A DNA stretch of 64,000 bases, from assembly GCA_020072785.1 (NCBI GenBank), contig JAIQGG010000003.1:186001-250000 (forward strand), in the 5' to 3' direction. Positions within the stretch are counted from its first letter, which is position 1. Every line of letters begins with the position of its first letter. The notes below the pieces were generated by a model. That model was not told where the DNA came from. It made no database searches and saw only the letters and a program-made list of their open reading frames with translations. This DNA is from Terriglobia bacterium (GTDB lineage Bacteria; Acidobacteriota; Terriglobia; Acidiferrales; UBA7541). This document shows positions 1-9,070 of this stretch, in pieces. The position numbers were made by a program, and so were the translations under genes.

Positions 1-961
1 CGTTGCGCGTGAGCGTGCCCGTTTTGTCCGTGCAGATAAACGTGGTCGAGCCCAGCGTTTCGACGGATTCCAGCCGGCGCACCAGCGCGCCGCGCGCGGC
101 CATGCGCTGCGCGCCCATGGCCAGCGAGAGCGTCACCGTGGGCAGCAGCCCTTCGGGAACGAGCGCCACGGTCACGCCCAGGGCGAACAAAAAGCCATCG
201 CTGAGCCGGATGCCGACGAGCAGCGCGATGAGCAAAAACACGGAGCCCACCGCAACCGCCACGAGCGCGATGATGCGCACCACGCGCTCCAGTTCCAGCG
301 CCAGCGGGCTGGGCGGGCGGCGGCCCGCCGCGGTCATCTGCGCGATCTCTGCGAGGCGCGTAGCCTTCCCGGTGGCGGTGACGGTGCCGCGGGCTTCGCC
401 TTCCACCGCGAAGGTGCCGGCAAACAGCATCCCCCCAATCTGCGGAGTCGCCGGGACGCTTTCTCCGGTGAGCGTGGAAGTGTCCACGGAAAGGCCGTGC
501 ACTTCCTCCAGGCGCAGATCCGCGCAGATGCGGTCGCCCGCACTAAGAAGAACGACATCTCCGGGGACCAGCTCCGCGGCGTCTATCTCTTCGCGTCTTC
601 CTTCGCGCAGCACCGTGGCCCGCCGCGGCAGCAGGTCGCGCAGCCGCTCGCCGGCCTTCTCCGCACGGTACTCCTGGAAAAACGCGAAGAGGCCATTGAG
701 CACGATGACCACGAAGATGGCCAAGCCGAGCTGCGGCATGCCCGCCAGAATGGCCAGGCCTCCGGCGATCCACAGCATGACCGCGAAAAAATGGACGAGT
801 TGCGCGAGGAGATGGCGCCACACCGGCAACGGCCGCGGGCGCGGCAGAAGATTGAATCCGTAGCGGATGCGGCGCAGCACAACTTCTTGCGCCGTCAAAC
901 CCGCGGATTCCGCTGGGCGCGCTTGGACGCCGATGCTCTCGCTAGTTTGCTCCGCAGACAC
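1..961 (-). CDS. P2-type cation-transporting ATPase, N-terminal part (cut by window edge)
   Basis: The first 320 codons of a membrane cation pump read on the minus strand and run off the window start. Residues 21-50 match the N-terminal cation-ATPase domain (GLTAQE...YGFN). TGES of the actuator domain is at 165-168, the fourth-helix PEGLLPT is at 269-275, and the phosphorylation motif DKTGT is at 312-316, four residues from the edge. Hydrophobic helices lie near 50-70, 76-95, 227-250 and 257-280. PEGLL followed by TVTLSLAMGAQRMA is closer to the Na/K and H/K type (P2C) than to heavy-metal pumps, which carry CPx. The start is uncertain: GTG at 961 is used here, and TTG at 898 is the alternative; an in-frame stop lies at 1009-1007. 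The frame on the opposite strand is only its shadow. Ion specificity cannot be told without the C-terminal half. Confidence 0.88.
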   Translation of the reverse strand, partial: MSAEQTSESIGVQARPAESAGLTAQEVVLRRIRYGFNLLPRPRPLPVWRHLLAQLVHFFAVMLWIAGGLAILAGMPQLGLAIFVVIVLNGLFAFFQEYRAEKAGERLRDLLPRRATVLREGRREEIDAAELVPGDVVLLSAGDRICADLRLEEVHGLSVDTSTLTGESVPATPQIGGMLFAGTFAVEGEARGTVTATGKATRLAEIAQMTAAGRRPPSPLALELERVVRIIALVAVAVGSVFLLIALLVGIRLSDGFLFALGVTVALVPEGLLPTVTLSLAMGAQRMAARGALVRRLESVETLGSTTFICTDKTGTLTRN

Positions 962-1369
962 CGCTCCAGCCTCTTGCCCGATCGCCCTGGCTAGCGCTGC
1001 GATGGATCATACTCCGAAGATCAGATGGAATGCCACGCGCGGCCCGCAGACCCTTCCGACCCACAAAGCCCTTATAACGCATTGCGCAAGCAAGAGTTAG
1101 CCACAGCTCGTTCATTCCGGTTGTGGCACCCACGGCACCCTGTGTACTAAGAAGTTCCCCCCGCCCCCCGGGGAGTGGGTGCTAGGACGCAGAAAGAGCT
1201 GCATTCTGAGGCAAATCGCGCAAGAGCCCTGATTTACGGTTCTAAAACAACTCTAAGTCCTTTGTTTACAGCATATAAGCCTGACCGCCAGACTCCCTAC
1301 GTGGTATAGCGCGTGCTTCTTCATATCACTGCATGAAGTCGGTACCCGCGCTATAGGAAAGGCTTTAGC
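962..1369. other. Intergenic region between divergent ATPase and ferredoxin genes
   Basis: About 400 bases without a convincing gene. It holds a C/G run at about 1157-1173 and, nearer the ferredoxin gene, an A+T-richer stretch (about 1230-1330) that is the probable promoter zone. No RNA gene or repeat array was recognised. Confidence 0.5.
1281..1310 (+). promoter_or_regulatory. Candidate promoter of the oxidoreductase operon
   Basis: CTGACC (1281-1286) and TATAGC (1305-1310) are separated by 18 bases, 60 bases before the ferredoxin start. A ribosome binding site AGGAAAGG (1355-1362) follows. Match to the sigma-70 consensus is partial (4 of 6 in each box), so this is a weak call. Confidence 0.3.
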
Positions 1370-1651
1370 ATGGCCAACGAACCTCGCGGAAAAGTGACCA
1401 TCGACATTCAGGAATGCAAGGGATGTGGTTTGTGCGTGGATGCCTGTCCCCCGAAGTGCCTGGAGCTGGCCCCCGAGTTGACCACCTATGGCGTGCATCC
1501 CGGGCGCTACCTCGGTAGCGGTTGTACCGGCTGCGGGATCTGCTTCTACGCCTGCCCGGAGCCCGGCGCCATCACTGTCTATCGCATGATGCCGCCCCCG
1601 AAATCGGCGACCACCCTGTCTCAGGAGGCCAACCGTGCGGCAACTCTCTAA
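1370..1651 (+). CDS. 2x[4Fe-4S] ferredoxin, delta subunit of 2-oxoacid:ferredoxin oxidoreductase
   Basis: A 93-residue protein with two cysteine clusters: [15 protein letters not shown] starting at residue 16 and [15 protein letters not shown] starting at residue 52. It should bind two [4Fe-4S] clusters and pass electrons from the oxidoreductase to soluble ferredoxin. AGGAAAGG lies 7 bases before the ATG. The 3' end overlaps the alpha-subunit start by 17 bases, which supports co-expression. The order ferredoxin, alpha, beta is the usual one for KOR/VOR enzymes. The family is clear; the true 2-oxoacid substrate (2-oxoglutarate, branched-chain 2-oxoacid or other) is not shown by this subunit. 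Confidence 0.93.
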   Translation: MANEPRGKVTIDIQECKGCGLCVDACPPKCLELAPELTTYGVHPGRYLGSGCTGCGICFYACPEPGAITVYRMMPPPKSATTLSQEANRAATL

Positions 1652-2699
1652 AGGCAATGTCGCGGTGGTGAAGGGCGCGCTGCTCGCCGGCTGCCGCGCG
1701 TACTACGGATACCCCATCACTCCCGCCAGCGAAATTGCCGAAGCGGCCGCGGAGTTTTTCCCGCAGGTCGGCGGCACCTTCCTGCAGGCGGAAAGCGAAG
1801 TCGCGGCCATCAATATGGTTTACGGCGCGGCGGCGGCGGGCATGCGCGTGATGACGGCCTCCTCCGGCCCTGGCATCAGCTTGATGCAGGAGGGCATCTC
1901 CTACCTTGCCGGCGCCGAGCTGCCCTGCGTGATCGTGGACGTCGGGCGCGGCGGGCCGGGTCTGGGCAACATCGCCCCGGAGCAAGGCGACTACTTCGCG
2001 CTGGTGAAAGGCGGCGGCCACGGCAACTACCGCAATCTGGTGCTCGCGCCGGCCTCCGTGCAGGAGATGGCCGACTTGACGATGCTGGCCTTCGACCTTG
2101 CCGATCGCTACCGCAACCCCGCGGTGGTGCTGACCGACGGCTACATCGGCCAGATGATGGAGCCGCTCGAGCTGCGCGCGCACAGCGTGCCGCAGCCGGA
2201 AAAACCCTGGGCTGTTTGCGGCACGCCCGAGACGCGCAAGAATCTGATCACCTCCATCTATATGGAGCCGGACGTCCTCGAAGCGCACGTGCGCAAGCTG
2301 GAAGCAAAATACCGGCAAGCCGCGGAGGCCGAAGCACGCTACGAGCTGTACTGCGCCGAAGAGCCCGAGGTGCTGCTGGTGGGCTACGGCATCGTCTCGC
2401 GGGTGCTGCGCTCCGCCGTGGACCTGGCCCGCGCACAAGGAATCCGCGCCGGGCTCTTCCGCCCGATCACCCTGTGGCCCTTCCCGTCGCAGGCCCTGGC
2501 GCGCGCCGCGCGCCGCTGCCAGTCCGTCTTCGTCGTGGAGATGAGCACGGGACAGATGGTCGAGGACGTGCGCCTGGCTCTGGACGGGCGGGTCGACGTG
2601 GAGTTTTTCGGGCGCGTCGGCGGCAACGTGCCGCTCGCCGAAGAGGTCTGCCAGGAACTGCTGGTACGCATGGGCATGACCGTGGACTGGGGAGTGTAA
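1635..2699 (+). CDS. vorB: 2-oxoacid:ferredoxin oxidoreductase alpha subunit (VorB/KorA-like)
   Basis: A 354-residue alpha subunit of a thiamine-diphosphate 2-oxoacid:ferredoxin oxidoreductase, which makes an acyl-CoA, CO2 and reduced ferredoxin. The N-terminal pyrimidine-binding domain shows [16 protein letters not shown] (about 19-34), the [10 protein letters not shown] segment (about 53-62) and [12 protein letters not shown] (about 76-87). The C-terminal transketolase-C-like domain (about 245-345) contains [12 protein letters not shown]. The start is GTG at 1635 behind AGGAGG (1623-1628), overlapping the ferredoxin gene. The YPITP form and length fit the VorB annotation group best, but KOR, VOR and related enzymes cannot be separated by eye, so substrate is inference. 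The next gene follows after 64 bases with its own AGGAG. Confidence 0.9.
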   Translation: MRQLSKGNVAVVKGALLAGCRAYYGYPITPASEIAEAAAEFFPQVGGTFLQAESEVAAINMVYGAAAAGMRVMTASSGPGISLMQEGISYLAGAELPCVIVDVGRGGPGLGNIAPEQGDYFALVKGGGHGNYRNLVLAPASVQEMADLTMLAFDLADRYRNPAVVLTDGYIGQMMEPLELRAHSVPQPEKPWAVCGTPETRKNLITSIYMEPDVLEAHVRKLEAKYRQAAEAEARYELYCAEEPEVLLVGYGIVSRVLRSAVDLARAQGIRAGLFRPITLWPFPSQALARAARRCQSVFVVEMSTGQMVEDVRLALDGRVDVEFFGRVGGNVPLAEEVCQELLVRMGMTVDWGV

Positions 2700-2763
2700 C
2701 GGGAGAGAGCGCTCCTTGCGGGGCAGAGGCCCGCAAAGAACACCGCGCAAATGAGGAGAAGCC

Positions 2764-4209
2764 GTGGCCGACTATCAGGTTATCGAAGCAAAATCTTCCG
2801 TTTTCTTCGATCGCTATGAACGCAAACCCGAGCTGCAGCAGCAGACCCACTACTGCCCCGGCTGCGGGCACGGCGTGGTGCACAAGCTGATCGCTGAGGC
2901 TATCGAGGACCTGGGCCTGCAGGACCGCACCATCTTCGTCAGCCCGGTGGGCTGCTCGGTCTTTGCCTACTACTACTTCAACGTGGGCAACGTGCAGGCC
3001 GCCCACGGCCGCGCCCCGGCGGTGGCCACGGCGCTGAAGCGCTCCCATCCCGAAAGCATCGTCATCGGCTACCAGGGCGACGGCGATCTCGCGGCCATCG
3101 GCATGTCCGAGATTGTGCACGCCGCCAATCGCGGCGAGAAGTTCACCATCTTCTTCATCAACAACGCCATCTACGGCATGACCGGCGGACAGATGGCGCC
3201 TACTACGCTCGTCGGGCAGATGAGCACCACCACCCCGTGGGGCCGCCGCCCCTCTAACGAAGGTTTTCCGCTGCACATGGCGGAACTTCTGGCCACCCTG
3301 GAGGCCCCGGTCTATATCGAGCGCGTGGCGCTGTGCGACAACAAGAACATCATGCGCGCGCGCAAGGCCGTGCGCAAAGCCATCGAGCTGCAACGCGACG
3401 CCGCCGGCTTCAGCTTCGTCGAGATCCTCTCGCCCTGCCCCACCATCTGGAAGATGACCCCCACCGAAGCGCGCAATTGGGTCGCGGAAAAGATGCTGCC
3501 GGTGTTTCCCCTGGGTGTCCTGCGCGACCGCAAGTTGCCGCCCGGCGGCAACGCCGCTCCGCCGCAGCACAGCGTCGCGGAACTCCTGGAACTTGCCGCA
3601 CCGGAGGAAGCGCCAGCCACCCTCCAGCCGCTGCGCGCCCCGCGCCCCAGCCTCGCCATAAACGTTGCGGGCTTCGGCGGGCAGGGCATTCTACTGTTGG
3701 GGCAGGTGCTGGCGGAGATGGGCCTGCGCGCCGGACAGGAAGTGAGCTGGCTGCCGTCCTACGGCCCGGAGATGCGCAGCGGCAGCGCGCACTGCCACGT
3801 CTGCCTGGCGAACGAACGCGTGGGCTCGCCGCTGGTGGAGCATCCGCAGGTGCTGGTCGCCATGAACGAACCGTCGCTGCGCAAATTCGCGGCGCAGGTC
3901 GCCGCGGACGGGCTGATCCTGTACAACCGCGATGCCCTGCCCGCCGGTTTTTCCGTGCCGCAGGCCCGCGTCTATTGCGTGCCCGCCTCGGAAATCGCCG
4001 ACCGCCTGGGCGCGGCCAAAGCGGCGAACATGGTCATGCTCGGGGCGCTGCTGGAGCTGACCCATGCGCTCCCGGCAGAAACCGCGCTGGCCGTCCTGCA
4101 AACCAAGGTACGCAACACCGCGCTCCTGGAAATCAACCGCCGCGCCCTCGACGCCGGCGCGGAGCACATCCGCAAGGCCATCCCGCCAGCGGTCCTGACA
4201 ACAGCTTGA
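2764..4209 (+). CDS. Fused beta-gamma subunit of 2-oxoacid:ferredoxin oxidoreductase
   Basis: A 481-residue protein that joins two subunits usually encoded separately. Residues 1-250 are the TPP-binding beta subunit: CPGCGH at 31-36, GDGD at 105-108 and the FINNAIYGMTGGQMAPTT segment at about 131-148. After a proline- and alanine-rich linker (about 255-297), residues 298-475 are the gamma subunit: VAGFGGQGILLLGQVLA, then SWLPSYGPEMRSGSAHC. The start is GTG at 2764 behind AGGAG. The fusion supplies both remaining parts of the enzyme in one chain, so the three genes from 1370 on make a complete complex. No frameshift or second start is needed at the junction. Confidence 0.92.
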   Translation: MADYQVIEAKSSVFFDRYERKPELQQQTHYCPGCGHGVVHKLIAEAIEDLGLQDRTIFVSPVGCSVFAYYYFNVGNVQAAHGRAPAVATALKRSHPESIVIGYQGDGDLAAIGMSEIVHAANRGEKFTIFFINNAIYGMTGGQMAPTTLVGQMSTTTPWGRRPSNEGFPLHMAELLATLEAPVYIERVALCDNKNIMRARKAVRKAIELQRDAAGFSFVEILSPCPTIWKMTPTEARNWVAEKMLPVFPLGVLRDRKLPPGGNAAPPQHSVAELLELAAPEEAPATLQPLRAPRPSLAINVAGFGGQGILLLGQVLAEMGLRAGQEVSWLPSYGPEMRSGSAHCHVCLANERVGSPLVEHPQVLVAMNEPSLRKFAAQVAADGLILYNRDALPAGFSVPQARVYCVPASEIADRLGAAKAANMVMLGALLELTHALPAETALAVLQTKVRNTALLEINRRALDAGAEHIRKAIPPAVLTTA

Positions 4210-4263
4210 CCGTATTTAGAAGAGGCTGGGCGCGGCCCCCGGAACACGCGTCACGCCAGATTT

Positions 4264-4965
4264 CTACACGAAACGCACGGAAAGAGTTCCGACCGGTTCC
4301 AGACGGTAAAGCCATTCTTCGCCGGGTGCCACCGGCATCGGTGGCACGATCGCGCCGGCCAGGATGATCTGCCCGGCGCACAACTTCTCGCCGAAGGCCG
4401 CCAGCGTATCGGCCACCTGCCTCACCATAGCGATCCACTCTTCCGTCTTGGACTCCAGACCGGTAACACGCGCCATCTCGACGCCATTCCTCAGCGTGTA
4501 CCCGGTGAGTCCCTCCAGCACGCACCCGGCACGGGAGCGATCCTGCACACCCACGATGATGTTCCGCTGATAGATATTGCGTGCCAGCAGAACCTCGGCG
4601 TCGTCCATCGAACCTTTGATATCCACCAGCTCGATGGCCGGGCCCACACCGGAGATCGCGGCTCGCGCCGTGTTGCGGTCCGCCCCGCCCGGCACATCGC
4701 TGCCGATATGCAGCGCAACCTCGGCCTCGGCGACCGCCTTCGTCCAATCCGCGAGAGACAGCGTCGTGCCCGACGCCACTTCCGCGGAATCCATCAGGAA
4801 GCCGGTCAGCGGCGCGGTGGTCTGCAGCCGTTCCAGGGATGCCGGCGCGTCGAAGGCCATCTTCCAGCCGCGCGGCCGCTCACCGGCGCGCACGCGTGCG
4901 CGCCACGTCTGCAGTTGCGCCGCCAGTCCGCGGGAAATGCGCGGATTCTCCAGGAAGCGGCTCAT
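4264..4965 (-). CDS. FAH-superfamily protein, 2-keto-4-pentenoate hydratase-like
   Basis: A 233-residue protein resembling the MhpD/HpcG hydratases of aromatic meta-cleavage pathways, which add water to 2-oxo-4-enoates using a divalent metal. Visible family features are GWKMAF near residue 33, the AEAEVALHIG acidic segment near 79-88 and PAIELVDIK near 108-116. The C-terminal core is GEKLCAGQIILAGAI. The ATG at 4965 overlaps the stop of the upstream cupin gene (ATGA), so translation is coupled. No other meta-cleavage gene lies nearby, so the natural substrate is open and a decarboxylase of the same fold is possible. Confidence 0.75.
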   Translation of the reverse strand: MSRFLENPRISRGLAAQLQTWRARVRAGERPRGWKMAFDAPASLERLQTTAPLTGFLMDSAEVASGTTLSLADWTKAVAEAEVALHIGSDVPGGADRNTARAAISGVGPAIELVDIKGSMDDAEVLLARNIYQRNIIVGVQDRSRAGCVLEGLTGYTLRNGVEMARVTGLESKTEEWIAMVRQVADTLAAFGEKLCAGQIILAGAIVPPMPVAPGEEWLYRLEPVGTLSVRFV

Positions 4966-5387
4966 CGCTTGCCCGATTGCGGCGGCCCGTACCCTTCGGG
5001 CGGAATTTCATAGCCCGCCGCTTCGAGCGACCCCGCTCCGCTCCAGCCCCACACAATGACCACATCCTCAGTGCCCGTGTTGTTGAAACCGTGCCAGTGC
5101 CCGCGCGGCGTGAAGATCACGTCGCCTTCCCCGGAGGGCTCGTCCTCCCCGTCGGTGTACACATATCCATGCCCCTTGAGAATCACCAGGAACTCATCCA
5201 CGTTGGGATGGCGGTGCTTGTCGTGCCGCGCGCCCGGCGGAAGCACGGTATAGCCGACCAGAAGCTTGTCCGAGCCGGCGCTCTTCTGGTCGATCAGAAA
5301 CTGGACCTGCATGTTGATCCAGCCCTCCTCGGCCTTCAGTCCGCCCTCCCGGGGGACGCTGCGCAGATTCGTGCGGTACCGTTTCAT
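4962..5387 (-). CDS. Single-domain cupin protein
   Basis: A 141-residue protein of one cupin barrel. Metal-binding motif 1 is seen as HDKHRHPNVDEFLVILKGHG (about residues 54-73) and motif 2 as the GDVIFTPRGHWHGFNN segment (about 88-103). These give the His/Glu set expected for one metal ion. Its start overlaps the dehydrogenase stop at 5384-5387, and its stop overlaps the hydratase start, so it sits in the middle of a three-gene coupled unit. Function could be an isomerase, dioxygenase or sensor of a small acid; the sequence does not decide. No signal peptide, so cytosolic. Confidence 0.8.
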   Translation of the reverse strand: MKRYRTNLRSVPREGGLKAEEGWINMQVQFLIDQKSAGSDKLLVGYTVLPPGARHDKHRHPNVDEFLVILKGHGYVYTDGEDEPSGEGDVIFTPRGHWHGFNNTGTEDVVIVWGWSGAGSLEAAGYEIPPEGYGPPQSGKR

Positions 5388-6268
5388 TTCGAAATTCCTC
5401 CCAGGCGGCGGTAAACCTCATACACAATCACAAAATCATGCTCCTCGAGTCCCAGGCCGCGGCAGGCGTTCAGCATTTCGTTCGCCGCGGCGCCCAGCGG
5501 CACCGGCACTCCCTGCTTGCGTCCCAGATCCAGCGCCAGCAGCATGTCCTTCTGCTGCAGACCCACGTCCCCGTACGTGGCCTCGGAAATTCTTCCCTCG
5601 AGAATGAGCGGCGCGCGATAGGCGAGCACCGGCGAAGCGATCACGCTCTTCAGCATGGCGTTCACCGCCACCTCGCGCGGCACGCCGCCTTTTTCCGCCA
5701 GCGCCACGGCTTCGCAGAACCCGATCACCTGAATCACCAGCGCCATATTCAGCGCCACCTTGATCTGTACGGCCTGCCCCTGCGCGCCGATGTAGGTCAC
5801 CTTTGGTCCGATAGCCAGCAGCACCGGCTGCACGCGTTCGAAGGCCGCCTTGTCGCCGCCCACCATGAGCGAAGCATTGCCCTCCGCCAGCGTCCGGGTG
5901 GTGCCGGAGACCGGCGCGTCCAGCATCGTCAATCCCGCCCGGGCAAATTCCCCCGCCACTTCCCGGCTGGTCTCCGGAGCAATCGTGCTCATGTCCAGAT
6001 ACACGGCGTCCTGGCGCAAACCGGCGATGATCCCGTTTGCTCCCAGCGCCACGAACTTGACCGCCTCGCCATCCGTGACGATCGAGAACACCACTTCCGC
6101 TTCGCGCGCCGCTTCCCGCGGCGCCTCCGCCCAGCGCATCCCCTGCTTGCACAACGACTCCGCCTTCCCCTTCGAGCGGTTCCAGCCTGTCACCGCATGC
6201 CCGGCCGCGAGCAGGCGCGGCACGATTGCCCGCCCCATGTCCCCGAGCCCCACGAACCCGATCTTCAC
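5384..6268 (-). CDS. Beta-hydroxyacid dehydrogenase family, 3-hydroxyisobutyrate dehydrogenase-like
   Basis: An NAD(P)-dependent dehydrogenase of 294 residues. The N-terminal Rossmann motif is GFVGLGDMG (about 4-12). The substrate loop is DAPVSGT (about 116-122) and the catalytic lysine segment is QIKVALN, matching the K-x3-N pattern of the family. The start chosen is GTG at 6268, because AGGAGG (6280-6275) sits 6 bases before it; the longer frame from GTG 6283 would place this site inside the gene. It is the first gene of a three-gene minus-strand unit with the cupin and hydratase. Valine-pathway 3-hydroxyisobutyrate, tartronate semialdehyde and related acids are all possible substrates. Confidence 0.85.
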   Translation of the reverse strand: MKIGFVGLGDMGRAIVPRLLAAGHAVTGWNRSKGKAESLCKQGMRWAEAPREAAREAEVVFSIVTDGEAVKFVALGANGIIAGLRQDAVYLDMSTIAPETSREVAGEFARAGLTMLDAPVSGTTRTLAEGNASLMVGGDKAAFERVQPVLLAIGPKVTYIGAQGQAVQIKVALNMALVIQVIGFCEAVALAEKGGVPREVAVNAMLKSVIASPVLAYRAPLILEGRISEATYGDVGLQQKDMLLALDLGRKQGVPVPLGAAANEMLNACRGLGLEEHDFVIVYEVYRRLGGISK

Positions 6269-6353
6269 GGCGTGCCTCCTCACCTCGCCGAAATCACTCC
6301 TTCGGCGCAGGGAGAGTCTATCTCACAGCCGCGCGTCGGGAAATTGGATTAGC

Positions 6354-6377
6354 TTGCGCTCTGTAGACAGAGCGGAA
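6354..6377. terminator. Hairpin behind the HAD gene, weak terminator candidate
   Basis: GCTCTGT (6358-6364) and ACAGAGC (6367-6373) form a perfect 7-bp stem, extended by GCTT/AAGC after a 2x2 mismatch. It lies about 40 bases after the HAD stop on the minus strand. No clean U-run follows, so termination is only suggested. Confidence 0.35.
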
Positions 6378-6411
6378 GCGCAAATCGGCAAGAGGTGAGC
6401 GGCGGCGCGGC

Positions 6412-6852
6412 TTATTCTCTGCCGCTCCAGGTGCGAAAGCGGCGGATCAGCGTAAGGTCGCGGCGCGCGTCGCCCGAGTAGGAGAAAGCGCGATCGTCCC
6501 AGTAGACATCGGCGACGGGCTTTACCCCCAGCGTGCGGTAGTCGGAGTTGCGATTGATCTCGTGGTGGGGAATGCCATGCTCCTGGAGATAGGTCCCGAT
6601 CTCCTGCGCGCCGCGGGTGGTGTGGATGACGATCTTCCAGCCTTCGCTATGGAGCTCCTGCAAAGCCTCGCATACGTCCTTGCGGGGAAGGCCGAGGACC
6701 CCGCGGCCCTTCCAGCCATCGTATTCGGCGATGACTCCGTCAAAATCGACGGCAATGGTGCGGCGAAAACCCTTGGCATTGGTGGAGGAAGAACGGGCCG
6801 CCGGAGAGGGCCGGCGCTGGCGTGGTTTCGCGGTCTTTTTTCGAGTAGCCAT
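6412..6852 (-). CDS. HAD-superfamily phosphatase-like protein
   Basis: A 146-residue protein with a basic, Ser/Ala-rich N-terminal tail (1-28) and then a compact HAD fold. AVDFDGVIAEYDGW gives the nucleophile Asp36 and acid Asp38. HTTRGA at about 77-82 is motif II, and VYWDDRA (about 116-122) carries the motif IV acids. There is no large cap domain, so it resembles small polynucleotide-phosphatase or 5'-nucleotidase type HAD proteins. It lies 70 bases after the phosphodiesterase-like gene and may be the last gene of that minus-strand operon. Substrate unknown; the basic tail could contact nucleic acid, which is inference. Confidence 0.75.
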   Translation of the reverse strand: MATRKKTAKPRQRRPSPAARSSSTNAKGFRRTIAVDFDGVIAEYDGWKGRGVLGLPRKDVCEALQELHSEGWKIVIHTTRGAQEIGTYLQEHGIPHHEINRNSDYRTLGVKPVADVYWDDRAFSYSGDARRDLTLIRRFRTWSGRE

Positions 6853-6922
6853 CTCGTGCGCAGAAAAAGTTTAGCATCGCCCGGTGCACGGCACAATCGG
6901 GCAGCGGCGGACGGATCGCCCG

Positions 6923-9070
6923 CTAGGAAGAAGTCGAAGGCGCGGTGGACCAGGCGGTGCCGTCCATGTGCGCGGGCACCTGCAGGCCAAAGAGGTCGAG
7001 GAGCGTCGGAGCGACATCCATGATGGCGTGGCGCTCTCCGGCGATCTTCCAGTTGGAAAAGAGCACACCGGGAACGAGCTCGGGATCGATGCAGTGATCG
7101 CCGCTCCAAGCTTTGGAATTGATCTCGAAGACGGCATGGGTCACCCGCCCCTGCGCGGAATCCCAGGAGGCGCGGTAGCCTTCGCCGAAACCGATGACCA
7201 CGTCCGGGGCGTTCTCGCGATAGGGCCCCGTGAAGGACTGCATGGCATCGAAGGCGCGGCGGATAGCCACGCGGGAGGTGGCGGGATCGACCAGCCCCTG
7301 CAGTTTCGCGCACAATTCCGCGCGCAATCCTGCGGCGTCCGCGCCGGGCTCCACCGTGCCGCTGCTTTCGCGGCCTTTCAGGTTCAGGTAGATGCCGTTC
7401 AAGCCCAGGGAGTAGGCGCGCGTACGGCTCCAATCCACGTCCTGAAACCAATCCCCGGATGCGACTCCCTCTTTCAGCGCCAGATAGCCTTGCTGGTGCA
7501 GCCAGCTATTCAGGTTCACACCCCACTGAAACGACTTGAAGCCGTGGTCGGAGACGATGAGCAGGAGCGAGTCGCTGGACATTTTCTCCATGGTCCGGCC
7601 GACCAGGTCGTCCATCCGCGTATACATCTCTTCGATCACGCTGGGCGGATCGCCGGGCAGCGGAGCGGCGGAAGAGTGGTCGCCGGCGAAGTGCCTCCAG
7701 AACATGTGCTGCACCCGGTCGGTGATGTCGAAGACGCAGACGCACACGCCCCGGGCGGTCTTTTCCAGGGCGTCGAAAAACATGCGCTCGCGTTCCTCGT
7801 GGATGAGGTAGCACTGCTCGAGAAACGCCTGGCCGCTGAGGTAGCCGTCGTTGAGCGCCCAGGTATCTTCGGCAAGCCCGAGCGTGGCGTACAGGCCGTT
7901 GAGCTTGGCGAGATAGATGGAGTAGGGCAGCGGATGGGAAATGGGCAGAGCCGGGCGCATGGGGTGGATGTTGACGGGCGTGGCGTAGAGCTCGAGTTCC
8001 GGCTCGACGGACTTCAGATAGAAGCGGCAGATGCCCTTGACGCTGGCCCCGAACCCGGCGCTGAACTCCAGTTCCACCCACTCCGTGTATTGGCCCACGG
8101 AAAGCGCGATGCGCTGGCCATCGAGCTGCAGCTCCACCTTGCTCTTGCCGGCCGCGGGCTTGACGCAAAAGGGCGCGCGCAGCTCCCCGGCGGAATCCGC
8201 GCGCAGGGCGTCCGGCGGGCCGGGGATGTACGAGTGGAAGAGGGCGCCGCGCTTTTCGAAGGGCACCACTACCCGGTTGCTGGCGGTTTCACGGCTGGCC
8301 GTGCGCGTGGTGTGAAACGAAAAGGTGCCCTGGGTTCCCTGAATATCCGGGACGCACATTCCGGAGAGCAGCACCCCCGAAAATTTTTCCGGCGGAAACG
8401 TGATGGGCACGCGGATCACGGAGCAGAAGACCCCGGCGTCGGCCAGATAGTGCCAGAAGGGGGTGCTGCGCCGCAGCGGCTTGATCTGCGGCCGCGAGAG
8501 CGGAATCACATAGCGGCCGATCTTCAGCACCCGTTTGGGGCCGCGGATGCGCGCGGAGGAGAGTTCCGGGAGGTAGCGGCGGCGGTCGGGCGTCAGGAAA
8601 TCGTAGATATTGTGCTTGCCGGGGTTCACCCCGGTGAGAAACGACGACCAGGCCACCGGAGAGATGGGCGGAAGCGTCGTGGCCAGCCGCCGAAACGTGC
8701 CGTTCGCCCGCAGCTTGGCCAGATTGGGCAGCTTGCCCTCCTGGATGAAGCGCTCGGTCAGCTCGGGGTCCATGCCGTCGAAGCCCAGGATGACCACCCG
8801 GCTGGTGCGCGCGCGGCGATAGGCGCGGCGGCGGCGCAGGGACCGGAAAAACTGGCGCAGCGGCCAAGTGAGGAGGGCAAAGACGGCCTGGACGGAGGCC
8901 ACGAGAATGGTCAGGAAAGAAGAAATGACGGCAAAGCCGGCGCCGGGCCCCACGTAAGCGTGCGCGGGCGGCGTCCAGAGCAAGAGCAGGAGGAGGGCCA
9001 GGATGGCGCAGCGCAGAATGCGCTGCGGGCCGCGGGAATTCCACTGCGAGCGTGGCTGCGCGAAGGTCAT
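6923..9070 (-). CDS. Exported alkaline-phosphatase-superfamily phosphodiesterase-like protein
   Basis: A 715-residue protein with a signal peptide (about 1-38), then a YVGPGAG sequence and a further hydrophobic helix ending in FRSLRRRRAYRR, so the catalytic part is probably membrane-tethered. The metal-site aspartate is in VILGFDGMDPE. The nucleophile region is PPISPVAWSSFLTG, which puts Ser at the position of Thr in NPP-type phosphodiesterases. DHGF (later metal site) and a C-terminal GDHCIDPELVPG follow. The start is ATG at 9070, overlapping the preceding stop (ATGA, 9067-9070). It is clearly paralogous to the protein at 22891-24939: both have a GICRFYLK segment and a HMFWR motif. Substrate unknown. 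Confidence 0.85.
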   Translation of the reverse strand: MTFAQPRSQWNSRGPQRILRCAILALLLLLLWTPPAHAYVGPGAGFAVISSFLTILVASVQAVFALLTWPLRQFFRSLRRRRAYRRARTSRVVILGFDGMDPELTERFIQEGKLPNLAKLRANGTFRRLATTLPPISPVAWSSFLTGVNPGKHNIYDFLTPDRRRYLPELSSARIRGPKRVLKIGRYVIPLSRPQIKPLRRSTPFWHYLADAGVFCSVIRVPITFPPEKFSGVLLSGMCVPDIQGTQGTFSFHTTRTASRETASNRVVVPFEKRGALFHSYIPGPPDALRADSAGELRAPFCVKPAAGKSKVELQLDGQRIALSVGQYTEWVELEFSAGFGASVKGICRFYLKSVEPELELYATPVNIHPMRPALPISHPLPYSIYLAKLNGLYATLGLAEDTWALNDGYLSGQAFLEQCYLIHEERERMFFDALEKTARGVCVCVFDITDRVQHMFWRHFAGDHSSAAPLPGDPPSVIEEMYTRMDDLVGRTMEKMSSDSLLLIVSDHGFKSFQWGVNLNSWLHQQGYLALKEGVASGDWFQDVDWSRTRAYSLGLNGIYLNLKGRESSGTVEPGADAAGLRAELCAKLQGLVDPATSRVAIRRAFDAMQSFTGPYRENAPDVVIGFGEGYRASWDSAQGRVTHAVFEINSKAWSGDHCIDPELVPGVLFSNWKIAGERHAIMDVAPTLLDLFGLQVPAHMDGTAWSTAPSTSS

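Noticed and set aside
3-863. A plus-strand open frame of 286 codons at the window start
   Set aside because: The opposite strand encodes DKTGT, TGES and PEGL of a P-type ATPase in correct order, so the plus frame is a shadow.
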